Source: DFXE01 sp032054765
GTDB taxonomy: Bacteria > Bacteroidota > Bacteroidia > Bacteroidales > Tannerellaceae
Assembly (NCBI GenBank): GCA_032054765.1
Contig: DAMBSC010000003.1
Span: 248,001 to 312,000, forward strand
Reading direction: 5' to 3'
DNA length: 64,000 nucleotides
The translations under genes were made by a program, and so were the position numbers. Of the stretch, positions 1-9,267 are shown one piece after another. How positions within the stretch are numbered: the first letter of the stretch is position 1; every line of letters begins with the position of its first letter. A model generated the notes under the pieces. It saw nothing but the letters and a program-made list of their open reading frames with translations, did not search any database and was not told the origin of the DNA.

Positions 1-1569
1 TTGACAAATAACCGGTTATACACTACTCGTAAAGATGTGCTTATTTCAGGGCAGTTACCTGAAATTAATCTGGCAACCGGACAGGCTTCAGCAACCAATG
101 AACGTAGTGAACTTGCTCTTGAAGGATATTTCGGACGATTGAATTACATTTATGACAACCGTTATATCATTGAATTTAATGGACGTTATGATGGTTCATC
201 ACGATTCCCTGACGGAGATCGATATGGTTTCTTCCCTTCTGTATCAGCCGCCTGGGTATTGGGGAATGAACAATTCTTCCATAACATAGCGGAAACATTG
301 AAAATCTCTAATCTAAAACTACGTGGTTCTTATGGTTCTTTAGGAAACCAGGTGATTATTGAAGATGAAAAACAGATTTATTATCCATATATACCATATA
401 TGAAGTCCGAAAGAATCGAATATATATTGGACGGCGATCGCCCCACAGCGGTATATCAACCTGGAGTTGTATCACCGACTTTAACATGGGAACAAGTTCG
501 TACTATCAACGGCGGTATTGATCTGGGGCTTTTCAATGGAAAATTCGATTTGGCGTTCGACTACTACGTACGTTATACGGAAGATATGCTTACTTACAGT
601 AAAGAATTACCTCTGGTATTCGGAGCAAGTGCTCCCCGGACGAACGCGGCAGACCTGAAAACAAAAGGTTGGGAATTAACAGTTGGGTATAGAGATCAGT
701 TTACGTTAGCCAACTCACCGTTTAACTGGTCAGTAAAAATGATGCTGGCTGACAGCCGAACATGGATTACTAAGTATGATAATCCGGCAAAATTGATTCC
801 TGATGATGATAAGACTTTTTATGAAGGACAACGGATCGGTGAAATATGGGGATTCATTAACGATGGTTTCTTCCAGTCCGAAGCAGAACTGGCGGCATTA
901 GACCAGACTGCAGTCGGAACCGACGATCAGAACTATAAGTTCTATGTTGGTGATACAAAATTTAAAGATCTGAATGGCGACGACAAAATTGATTTTGGTG
1001 ATCGTACTGTAGACAATCCCGGTGATAGGAAAATCATCGGTAACAGTGAGATACGTTTGCCTTACAGTTTCGAACTGGCAGCCGACTGGAAAGGATTTGA
1101 TATCCGCGCTTTCTTCCAGGGCGTTGGAAAACGTGATTGGTATCCCTCAGCAGCGTCTATCTATTTCTGGGGCGTATATGCTCAACCCTGGACAAACCCA
1201 ACAATAAAGAACAGAGATCACTGGACACCGGAGAAGCCGGATGGCTATTTCCCTCGTATGAAAGCCTATATTGCAGAAGATAAAAACGAAGAACTTGGAG
1301 CTCCGCAGACTAAATACCTGCAAGACGCCTCATATCTTCGTCTAAAGAACCTGACATTAGGATATACATTACCCAAAAGTGTTCTGGAACAACTTCGTGT
1401 AGAATATCTGAGAATATATTTCAGTGCCGAGAACCTGCTTACATTCAGTAACCTGGATAAAGATGTCGACCTTGATCCGGAAATTGTGAACAAGAGCTAC
1501 AGTGGATTTGATTCAGGAACCTATCCTATGCAAAGAACATATTCATTTGGTGTAAATCTGACATTCTAA
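1..1569 (+). CDS. SusC/RagA-family TonB-dependent outer-membrane receptor, C-terminal part
   Basis: This is the last 522 residues of a SusC-type TonB-linked outer-membrane transporter. The gene begins before the window, so the first codon seen (TTG) is probably internal. The sequence is a run of beta-barrel strands with short turns, contains the calcium-like loop DLNGDDKIDFGD typical of SusC barrels, and ends with the family's final strand (TYSFGVNLTF). SusC barrels import glycans or peptides with a SusD lipoprotein lid, and the susD gene follows 42 bp downstream. The substrate cannot be told from this fragment. The family assignment is secure. Confidence 0.93.
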   Translation: MTNNRLYTTRKDVLISGQLPEINLATGQASATNERSELALEGYFGRLNYIYDNRYIIEFNGRYDGSSRFPDGDRYGFFPSVSAAWVLGNEQFFHNIAETLKISNLKLRGSYGSLGNQVIIEDEKQIYYPYIPYMKSERIEYILDGDRPTAVYQPGVVSPTLTWEQVRTINGGIDLGLFNGKFDLAFDYYVRYTEDMLTYSKELPLVFGASAPRTNAADLKTKGWELTVGYRDQFTLANSPFNWSVKMMLADSRTWITKYDNPAKLIPDDDKTFYEGQRIGEIWGFINDGFFQSEAELAALDQTAVGTDDQNYKFYVGDTKFKDLNGDDKIDFGDRTVDNPGDRKIIGNSEIRLPYSFELAADWKGFDIRAFFQGVGKRDWYPSAASIYFWGVYAQPWTNPTIKNRDHWTPEKPDGYFPRMKAYIAEDKNEELGAPQTKYLQDASYLRLKNLTLGYTLPKSVLEQLRVEYLRIYFSAENLLTFSNLDKDVDLDPEIVNKSYSGFDSGTYPMQRTYSFGVNLTF

Positions 1570-1611
1570 ATGAAACACATCTTAGTTATTAACAAAGAAA
1601 AAATTAATAAA

Positions 1612-3416
1612 ATGAAAAAGATACATTCAATAATATGCTTACTCTGCCTGTTGGTATTGATGTCGGGATGTGAGGATTTTCTTGACAGAATACCCAAGAC
1701 AGAGGTTACGGAAAGTGAATTTTTCAATAATGTGACTGACTTGCAGACCTACACAAACGGACTGTATGAATAATAGAAGCTATTCCTCTTTATCAGGATT
1801 ATGGATCCGACAACGTTTCGCTACATAATGGAACCAATACTATGGATCAGGTTGTAATGGGAAACGTGTCTTCCTCCAATATATCAGATAATATCAATGG
1901 ATGGAAAGGCGACGAATGGAAGAAGCTGAGGCGTATAAACTATTTCCTTGCCAATGCCGGTAAAGCAGAAGGAATAGAAGCAGATATAAACCATTATATC
2001 GGTATAGCACGTTTCTTCCGGGCACGATTCTATTTCGATAAAGTAAAGAACTATTCAGATGTTCCCTGGTACGATGCTCCATTGGGTAATGAAGACGAAG
2101 CATTATATAAAGCTGCTGATCCACGCTCTGTAGTGATGGATAACGTTTTAGCCGATATAGAATTCGCCGTGACCCATATTAAAGCAGATTTAGGATCAAA
2201 AACACGTATCAATAAATATGCAGCTTTAGCTTTAATGGCTCGTATTTGTTTATTTGAAGGTACATATCGTAAATACCATGATGAAGTTAATCTAAAAAAC
2301 GATCATACCCGTTTCCTTGAAAAAGCAGTATGGGCTGCTGAACAGATTATGGCGAGCGGACAGTTTGGGCTGGCAGCGGATTACGGAGCGTTGTTCGATT
2401 CCAATAAGCTGGATACTAATAAAGAAATTATCCTTCAGATGGCATGCGATAAGGAATTAGGTGTAACGAATAATACCCATTCGGTGTTGAACTGGCAGTG
2501 GTCGTTAAGCCGCAGTTTGATGGAGTCCTATCTGATGACAGACGGAACTCCGTTTACTAAGCAAGAAGGATATACAACAAAGACCTTTCTGGAGGTATTC
2601 GAAAACAGAGATCCCCGTTTCGTTCAGACATTCTGTTATCCTGGATTCAAAACCTCTCCCCAGAACCAACCCGAACTACCCGGTATTAAGTTCGGAGGTT
2701 ATGGACAAATAAAGTTCTATCCCAAACTAGAAGAACAACGCGGTGGTTGGGATATGGATTATACTTCTTTACCTATCTATCGCTATGCCGAAATACTGTT
2801 GGTATTTGCCGAAGCAAAAGCCGAACTGAATACATTAAATCAGGCTGATGTCGACGCATCCATTAACCTGATCAGAAGCCGCGTTGGTATGCCTTCATTA
2901 AATATGGCAACGGCTAATGCCGATATCGATCCTGTATTAGCAACCTATTATAAGAATGTTTCTGGCTCTAACCAGGGAGTTATTCTAGAGATACGCAGAG
3001 AAAGACGTGTTGAACTTGCCTGTGAAGGACTTCGCGGAGAAGATTTGAAACGTTGGGAAGCAGGTTCGCACTTTGCCGATAACAATGAAGGCATATACAT
3101 CCCTTATCTGGGTGCATATGATATGACAGGTGATGGAGAAGTAGACCTGGCTATTCTGGCTTCTCCTAATGAAACCGGACCGATCGACCATTTAACGGAA
3201 GACCAGAAAAAAGCACTTTCTATCTACTACCTGAAGAACAGTGGTGGAACAGATGAAGGATTCTACCTGACAGAAGGAACAAAAGGTCATGTAGGCTTTA
3301 CTGCTTACCAAAAGAATCCCCGTAAGTTCGAAAATCCTAAACACTATTATCTACCTATCCCAAGACAACAACTCATATTGAACCCGCAGCTTAAGCAACC
3401 TTTCGGCTGGGAATAA
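1612..3416 (+). pseudogene. SusD/RagB-family lipoprotein, frameshifted after codon 53
   Basis: This is the glycan-binding lipoprotein partner of the upstream SusC. The start at 1612 gives MKKIHSIICLL and a lipobox ending LMSGC, which suits this family better than the in-frame ATG at 1570. The frame stops at TAA 1771-1773 after TNGLYE. The rest of the protein resumes in another frame, readable from about 1776 as EAIPLYQDYGSDNV, and runs to 3416 with the SusD C-terminal features (RSRVGMP, RRVELACEGLRGEDLKRW, YYLPIPRQQLILNPQLKQ). Restoring one A near 1770 would join the two parts. It is either a real inactivating indel or a sequence error. The family call is firm; the functional state is open. 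Confidence 0.88.
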
Positions 3417-3436
3417 GTAAAAAACATAAACAAAAG

Positions 3437-3463
3437 AGGCTATCCGATTGGATAGCCTTTTTC
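3437..3463 (+). terminator. Rho-independent terminator after susD
   Basis: A perfect 9-bp stem (AGGCTATCC / GGATAGCCT) with a 4-base loop is followed by TTTTT. It lies 20 bp after the susD stop and closes the SusC/SusD transcript. Confidence 0.9.
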
Positions 3464-3493
3464 GTGTTTTTCTTACATCCTCCTGTTTTCTGC

Positions 3494-4612
3494 TTATTTA
3501 AGAATGAGTTTAAAGCTTTTATTCTCTTTACCTGTACTCACCGTCAGGATATAGAAACCTTTGTTGTATGAATTAACAGGGATTGTTGATATCTGCTGTC
3601 CGATATTTTGTCTCAATACCGTTGCACCGCTACCGTTTACCAGAGTGATCCGGGCAGCAGAAACTTTACCGGTGTTTATATATAAGTAGCCGTCTGAGAT
3701 ATATGCCAAAATCGACTCTTCCGTTTCGACAGGTATAATATTTGTAGTGGAACCATCGGAGTAAATATTCTTATAAGCATAAACATATATTCCATAGCTT
3801 GATACCCACGTTTCAGTCAACTCATTGCCTTTCTCGTCGTACGTATACGTATAGGTCTCGGTATACTTAACAGAGCCGTCATCATTATATTCCACATCTT
3901 GCAGTTCGGTGAGATTGCCTGCAGGGTCATACGAGTAGGTATATTTACCGCTTAGTATCCATTCTTGTGTACCCGCTTTCGTATCTTCAGGGTTAACGGC
4001 ATATTCCAGTGTTTGGATCATTCTATTGTTGGCGTCGTAGGTGTGTTCGTATTTCCAGACCGAGATAAAAAGCGCTCCGTAGAAGGTAGAATCCAGCATC
4101 AAGGTAGGATTGCCGTTTTCATCGAACTCATTGCTTTCGATTTTGCTGAGCAATAACCATTGATTGTCTTCATTGATAGAATCGGTATAAGCAATAACAT
4201 TGCCTGTGGCATTGAACGTTATGATTTCCTTATAATAGGGGTTTTGTGAACCAAAGGGGCTGTAGAGTATCTTCTCCCGGACCGGGTTATCACCGTCAAG
4301 GTAATAAGAATATGCATAATCATCTTCCCAGCCTGTCAGGCCATCGCCATTCTGATCGCCGTATATCTTCTCTGTAGCTATCCGTCCCTGGCTGTCGTAG
4401 GTATAAGCATGGATTGACTGAAGTTCTTTGGTGTCATCCCGATAGATATAGACTGAGTCAAGCGTTACGGCCTCTGCCCTGAGGTTTATTGCGGCTTGCC
4501 GAACCTTTAAAAACTTTGCCGACTTTCGTTCGTTCGTTCCTTTTCTTTCTCCCATGTTTTGAGCGAAAAGTAATGCCGGAAACAGACATAATACAAGTAA
4601 AATACGTTTCAT
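3494..4612 (-). CDS. Secreted protein with C-terminal type IX secretion sorting domain
   Basis: The protein has a signal peptide (MKRILLVLCLFPALLFA) when started at 4612; the longer frame from 4642 adds ten residues that spoil the signal. The middle is a series of short YD/RHS-like units (for example TYSYDPAGNLTEL, TYTYDEKGNEL), which suggests an extracellular beta structure. The last about 75 residues look like the Por/T9SS type A sorting domain, with a terminal strand KGFYILTVSTGKENKSFKL and a final lysine. By family knowledge such proteins cross the outer membrane through the type IX system and are anchored or released at the surface. Ligand and role are unknown. It stands alone, convergent with the SusC/SusD operon. 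Confidence 0.8.
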   Translation of the reverse strand: MKRILLVLCLFPALLFAQNMGERKGTNERKSAKFLKVRQAAINLRAEAVTLDSVYIYRDDTKELQSIHAYTYDSQGRIATEKIYGDQNGDGLTGWEDDYAYSYYLDGDNPVREKILYSPFGSQNPYYKEIITFNATGNVIAYTDSINEDNQWLLLSKIESNEFDENGNPTLMLDSTFYGALFISVWKYEHTYDANNRMIQTLEYAVNPEDTKAGTQEWILSGKYTYSYDPAGNLTELQDVEYNDDGSVKYTETYTYTYDEKGNELTETWVSSYGIYVYAYKNIYSDGSTTNIIPVETEESILAYISDGYLYINTGKVSAARITLVNGSGATVLRQNIGQQISTIPVNSYNKGFYILTVSTGKENKSFKLILK

Positions 4613-4817
4613 AATAATACGTTTTAAGTAAACACAAATCAATTAATATACACAGACATACAAAAGAAGTAAAATAATAAATACAATCATTCGTTTTGAA
4701 CGACAATTTGAATCCGATTCTTCGATATTTAAAATTACTGAATGATCATAAAATTAACATTATATTCTCAAGAACAAGAAAATTTTATATTTTTACGTTT
4801 TTTACTTAGATGAAACG

Positions 4818-6746
4818 ATGAGACGAATTACATTACTAACCCTACTATTACTATTATGCTGGATAAATCCCTATGCACAAGCAATTCGGATTCATGGAAT
4901 AATTATACAGTCAGAAAGCAGTTTGATCATTCCTAACATCAATATCTTTTTAAAAGATAACCGGATAGGAACGGTCTCCGATCAATCGGGTTCTTTTTCT
5001 TTAAACCTGCCCTCGTCTTATGCTAACGGGTATCTCTATTTTTCGGGTGTTGGCTATCAAAAAGACAGTTTACTTATTAGAGATATTAAATCTCCTGTCA
5101 CAATTAAATTACAACCTGAAACCTATCGTCTGACCGAAGTTTATGTGATGCCGGATAGTACTTTATTAACCTTATTACGTAGGGCGTATGCTAAAATACC
5201 GGATAATTACCCTACTGTTCCCACCATGTATGAAGGATTTTATAGGGAGAGCACTAAAAATAATAAAAAAGAACAAGCCGACTTTATCGAAGCTGTTTTA
5301 TCCATTTATAAAGATCCGTATGATAAACCGAGTAGTGATCCGGGGCAGATAGAGATACTTAAATCCCGAAAAAAGCAATTGCGCAATACAAATGTTATCT
5401 ATTATGGCGGCCCTTCACATATAATAAGAAAAGATGCTGTATTATCCCGTGCCGATTTCATATCTCCCCGCCATTTTAAAGATTACAGTTATGAATTTAA
5501 TGGTATAAAAACACTTGGCGAAGATGAATTTTATGACATAAGTTTCGTCAAAATAGCTAAAGATACTTCCCGCTTAAACGGGACAATGTTGATAGAAAAG
5601 AAAAACCTGGCTTATGCCTCCTTTGATATTTACAGACAAGTAGAGAACACTCCTCATCTTCGCATGAAAGGCCGCGAACAACATGGGAAAATAATATACG
5701 AGAAAATGAATGATATCTGGATTTTAAAATACTATACCTACACACATACAGATATTCTCAGGTTTACAGGCGATACCATTTATGGTGCGAGTGATTATGT
5801 AACAACTCATATCAAAATGGATTCCGTTAAACCAATTCCGTATGAAAAACAGTTGAGAGTTCTTGATCCCATCACTTTAAAAGCAGAAGAATACAATCCG
5901 AAAGGATGGACAGATTATGATATACTTAAAAATATCGAAATGGGAAAAAGTAACTTCCAATTCTCGGAAGATGAATCAAAAGATATATTTACACAAAAGA
6001 AATCGTTTAGCACTACGCCAGCAGAAAAATTCAGTAAAATTATCCCCTTTCTGCTGCGTTTTCATTTTGATTTTGGAATTTCCTACAGACCGGTAAGTAT
6101 TGATAATTTTACCCATCATCTATCTTTCCAACCGAATACAAGCAATAGTTCTTTTGTTATCAATAAAAATCAAAAAAAAGAAAGCGATTATGTTTTATTT
6201 CAAAGTACTTTAGGATATCGTTTTAACAAAAAAATATCTGTTTTTTATCAATGGAGTGATGACCTTTTAAATAAATCTATTTCCTCGAATGAACATCATA
6301 TAGGCATTGGATATCAGAAAAACATCAAACCCAAAGGGCGTCCGTTATTAGTAGAAGGTTCATTGCAATTTGCCATTAAAAACTATTATGCTGATCTGGG
6401 AAAATACGACAATCCTTCTACCTTCCATTACAAAGGGACAAAAATAGATGCTAACAAAATATCTTTTGACTATGGAATACAACAAAAAACAATTATTCCC
6501 CAAATAGCATTAATAAGAAATATAAGCCGTTATTTCAGCCTTAAACTATATGCTGGGTATCATTTTACTTTACACAGCAAAAATGTATTCCGAATAAAAG
6601 AAGAAAAAGGTAGTATTTTCACAAAAAAGAAAATCACACTTTCTGCCAGCGATCCGGCATTAACCTTTCACGATAATAATATGGATATATGGAATTCATT
6701 CACTATCCATAGATGGCAGGTTGGAGTTAGTTTAGTGTTTAATTAA
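4818..6746 (+). CDS. Outer-membrane protein with carboxypeptidase-like regulatory domain
   Basis: The signal peptide (MRRITLLTLLLLLCWINPYAQA) is followed at about residues 24-105 by a CarboxypepD_reg-like beta-sandwich (NIFLKDNRIGTVSDQSGSFSL, then a strand pair). After it comes a long beta-rich region that ends in a barrel-like strand with a terminal aromatic (HRWQVGVSLVFN). The arrangement resembles DUF5686-type outer-membrane proteins of Bacteroidetes, but this protein (642 residues) is shorter than the usual members as I know them. It is not a SusC protein: no plug domain is seen. It is monocistronic by position. Function unknown. Confidence 0.65.
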   Translation: MRRITLLTLLLLLCWINPYAQAIRIHGIIIQSESSLIIPNINIFLKDNRIGTVSDQSGSFSLNLPSSYANGYLYFSGVGYQKDSLLIRDIKSPVTIKLQPETYRLTEVYVMPDSTLLTLLRRAYAKIPDNYPTVPTMYEGFYRESTKNNKKEQADFIEAVLSIYKDPYDKPSSDPGQIEILKSRKKQLRNTNVIYYGGPSHIIRKDAVLSRADFISPRHFKDYSYEFNGIKTLGEDEFYDISFVKIAKDTSRLNGTMLIEKKNLAYASFDIYRQVENTPHLRMKGREQHGKIIYEKMNDIWILKYYTYTHTDILRFTGDTIYGASDYVTTHIKMDSVKPIPYEKQLRVLDPITLKAEEYNPKGWTDYDILKNIEMGKSNFQFSEDESKDIFTQKKSFSTTPAEKFSKIIPFLLRFHFDFGISYRPVSIDNFTHHLSFQPNTSNSSFVINKNQKKESDYVLFQSTLGYRFNKKISVFYQWSDDLLNKSISSNEHHIGIGYQKNIKPKGRPLLVEGSLQFAIKNYYADLGKYDNPSTFHYKGTKIDANKISFDYGIQQKTIIPQIALIRNISRYFSLKLYAGYHFTLHSKNVFRIKEEKGSIFTKKKITLSASDPALTFHDNNMDIWNSFTIHRWQVGVSLVFN

Positions 6747-6876
6747 AACAGATTGAAAGATTAATCCTCAGTCAAGAACCTCAACGAAGAGCAGGTTACC
6801 AGTCTTTTTCTCCTGTTATTCTTACATTGATAAACAAAAAGGAATAATTGTAACCTCTTATCAAAAATGAATAATC

Positions 6877-6884
6877 TACTTTTG
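6877..6884 (+). promoter_or_regulatory. -7 promoter box of the small peptide gene
   Basis: TACTTTTG matches the Bacteroidetes TAnnTTTG box and lies 22 bp before the peptide ATG, with an AG-rich ribosome-binding stretch between. No -33 TTTG at the usual 19-21 bp spacing is evident. Confidence 0.5.
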
Positions 6885-6905
6885 TCGGAAAAGAGAAAGA
6901 AGAAT

Positions 6906-7028
6906 ATGGATGACAATAAAAAAACAGAGACTATAACTCAAGATTCTATAGAGCAATGTTACTTGTGGATGCACACCAATGAAAAATTTTCCTATGTAAT
7001 ATGGGGCGCTTGCTGCGTATTTAACTAA
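6906..7028 (+). CDS. Small peptide of 40 residues with three cysteines
   Basis: A short open frame codes for a 40-residue peptide beginning MDDNKKTETITQDSIEQC and ending YVIWGACCVFN. It has no signal peptide. The N-terminal half is polar and acidic, the C-terminal half is aromatic and carries C18, C36 and C37. Support for a real gene is positional: a TAnnTTTG box 22 bp upstream, an AG-rich ribosome-binding region, and a strong terminator 30 bp after the stop. It converges on the C10 peptidase/lipoprotein operon. The layout of a polar leader and a Cys/Trp-rich tail is like a precursor of a processed or modified peptide, but no double-glycine site and no modification enzyme is seen nearby, so that is only an inference. 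Confidence 0.45.
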   Translation: MDDNKKTETITQDSIEQCYLWMHTNEKFSYVIWGACCVFN

Positions 7029-7057
7029 AACAACTAATATACATACTATCCCTTATT

Positions 7058-7090
7058 AAAACGTCCGGATTATTACTTTCCGGACGTTTT
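7058..7090. terminator. Bidirectional terminator between peptide gene and lipoprotein operon
   Basis: An 11-bp perfect stem (AAAACGTCCGG / CCGGACGTTTT) with an 11-base loop has A/T runs on both sides. It can end the peptide transcript on + and the lipoprotein operon on -. Confidence 0.85.
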
Positions 7091-7129
7091 GTATTTGATC
7101 AAATCTTTCTTCAAAATAGAATGGCAACG

Positions 7130-8137
7130 TTACTCACCTGTTGGTTCAACCAGGTAAAAAGGCAATGCCGAATCAGCTTTCCAATCATCCAGATGAGGTA
7201 GTTTCTCTTCTGAACATATTTTATGTTTTATTTTACTTATCTCATAGCCTTCGGATAAATACTGGAATACTTTTTCTGATATCTCTTTGGTTGTCTCAAT
7301 ATTTATCATACTACTACATACAAGTATAGCCCCTACTCCAGCTTCTTGATAAAAAGGAATGCCTACTGCATTATGATAGATTACAGAACTGGGGAATGGA
7401 GTATCTGTCGAGTCCCTAAGAAAGGTATAACTTTCATATATTTTACCCCTAAAAGCTACCGGAGTTATACCTGATTTAGTATCTTTTGTGAATTCTATTG
7501 CTGTTAAGCAGCAAGCCCGGTCTGTTGAACGTGAACTTATATAAATCATGTCATATTGTTTAAGGAAAGAACCTTTATACATTTCTGTCGTAACTTTTTC
7601 ATCTGTATATATATCCACTTCAAAACCTGCTTCGTTGAGATATTTTTCGATAAGTGTAATATTCTCTTCAAAATCTTTTTGAAAAGGAGCCAGTATCACG
7701 GCCTTTTTACCCAATGGAGTCATAATAGGCTCTTCTAATGGTTTGGGATAATAACAATACCTATCTTCGTTTTTTCCATCTCCTACAATATCTATTTCCT
7801 CTATCCCAACTACCAAACAATCTAAAAATAATCCGTTTTTATATTCCACAAAAATCGATGAAGGTTGGTATTTATCAACTGTAGTACGCTTAACGCCGTC
7901 TAATTTTTTTACTTTCATAGCCATTACATAAATATCAAAATCCCTTTTGTCATCAAGGTATTCCTCCTTATGTTTTTGTATGATACTATCTATCTCTAAA
8001 GCATACTGTTTTAATAATCTAATACCTTCCTCACTAAATAATTTTACCTGAGGTATTTCAATATCTGGAGCATATTTATCTGAACAGGATAATCCCAATA
8101 AAATTAACAATAAAATGAGAATAGTATTTCTTATCAT
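7130..8137 (-). CDS. Lipoprotein, paralogue 3 of a tandem trio, possible caspase-fold protein
   Basis: The protein is 335 residues with a lipoprotein signal ending LLGLSC. It is the last gene of the operon and a clear paralogue of the next two upstream genes: shared PDIEIPQVKLFSEEGIRLLK, an ILAPFQKDF strand, a LKQYDMIYIS strand and a VFQYLSEGYEI tail. The order of strands and helices (nucleotide-like alpha/beta, then His strand, then a late Cys-containing strand) resembles caspase/CHAT-type folds, but this copy has Arg where its paralogues have the His (ISSRSTD against ISTHASY). If the fold is right, it is a non-catalytic copy. Probably on the cell envelope with the C10 peptidase. Function not known. 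Confidence 0.6.
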   Translation of the reverse strand: MIRNTILILLLILLGLSCSDKYAPDIEIPQVKLFSEEGIRLLKQYALEIDSIIQKHKEEYLDDKRDFDIYVMAMKVKKLDGVKRTTVDKYQPSSIFVEYKNGLFLDCLVVGIEEIDIVGDGKNEDRYCYYPKPLEEPIMTPLGKKAVILAPFQKDFEENITLIEKYLNEAGFEVDIYTDEKVTTEMYKGSFLKQYDMIYISSRSTDRACCLTAIEFTKDTKSGITPVAFRGKIYESYTFLRDSTDTPFPSSVIYHNAVGIPFYQEAGVGAILVCSSMINIETTKEISEKVFQYLSEGYEISKIKHKICSEEKLPHLDDWKADSALPFYLVEPTGE

Positions 8138-8180
8138 TATTAATAAATCAAGATATTTATTTACTACGATTTAAGCAAAT

Positions 8181-9215
8181 TTACTCATCAGTCGGTGCAA
8201 CCAAGTAAAAAGGTAATAAATAATCACGAACTGATGCTAGTAAAAAAGGTTTACTTAACTCTATACAAATATGTGTTTCTATGCTTTCTATATCATTGCC
8301 TTCAGACAAATATTTAAAGACCAGGTCAGCAGCTTCTTTTGTTGTTTTTATATTCACCATTTTACTACTTCCAATATAGCATCCGGCTTGATGATCATCT
8401 GTGAAATTTGCAAAATATTGACCGAAGGTTTTATTTGCATCTAAATAAACTAAAGAATTAGGGAAAGGGGTATCTTTCGAATCCATTAAAGGAATATCTC
8501 CTTCATACACTTTTCCTCTGAAAGCTACAGGGGTAACATTTGGTCGGTTGGCTGTTTCTTTTGATATTTGTATTCCAGATAAAATAGAATTATATGAAGC
8601 ATGCGTACTAATATAAATTACATCGTAGTTCTTTAAAAAAGAACCTTTATACAAATCCGTTGTTACCTGTTCATTGATATAAGTTTCAATTTTAAACCCT
8701 ATAGCTGTTAAATATTTTTTAATTAATGTAAAGTCTTCGTTAAACTCTTCTTGAAATGGAGCAATAATAACAGCATTTTTGCCTATAGGAATATTATATC
8801 CTTCTTTTCCAGATATTTCTGAAGCTAACCTATAGCAATTGGGATCTTCCTGTTTTCCATCCCCCACGAGGTCTTCTTCATCTTTTCCTATCACCAAACA
8901 ATCAAGATATAATCCGTTTTTGTATTCTATTAATATTGATGTTTCAGTATATGTATTAACAGTTGTGACCTGTACGGCATCCAAAGCCCGTATATCTGTA
9001 GATACTTTATATATATTGAATGGAACATTCTGATTACGAAAAGCGTCCTTGTGTTTTTGAATGACACTGTCTGCTTCTATTGCATACTGCTTTAATAATC
9101 TAATACCTTCCTCACTAAATAATTCTACCTGAGGTATTTCAATATCTGGAGCATCTTTATCTGAACAGGATAATCCCAATAAAATTAACAATAAAATGAG
9201 AATTGTATTTTTCAT
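8181..9215 (-). CDS. Lipoprotein, paralogue 2 of the trio
   Basis: The start is set at 9215 (MKNTILILLLILLGLSC), giving a lipoprotein signal like the paralogues; the frame is open further upstream to 9326 but that part would run into the neighbouring gene. After the lipobox comes a region shared with both paralogues (PDIEIPQVELFSEEGIRLLK), then NAVIIAPFQEEF, the strand YDVIYISTHASY with a histidine, and DHQAGCYIGSSK with a cysteine, followed by VFKYLSEG. These features suggest a caspase/CHAT-like alpha-beta domain, an inference that needs structure prediction. 43 bp separate it from the downstream copy. Confidence 0.62.
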   Translation of the reverse strand: MKNTILILLLILLGLSCSDKDAPDIEIPQVELFSEEGIRLLKQYAIEADSVIQKHKDAFRNQNVPFNIYKVSTDIRALDAVQVTTVNTYTETSILIEYKNGLYLDCLVIGKDEEDLVGDGKQEDPNCYRLASEISGKEGYNIPIGKNAVIIAPFQEEFNEDFTLIKKYLTAIGFKIETYINEQVTTDLYKGSFLKNYDVIYISTHASYNSILSGIQISKETANRPNVTPVAFRGKVYEGDIPLMDSKDTPFPNSLVYLDANKTFGQYFANFTDDHQAGCYIGSSKMVNIKTTKEAADLVFKYLSEGNDIESIETHICIELSKPFLLASVRDYLLPFYLVAPTDE

Positions 9216-9267
9216 CATCATTAATGAATGATATATGGTTATATAATTATATCCATCCGAACAGATA

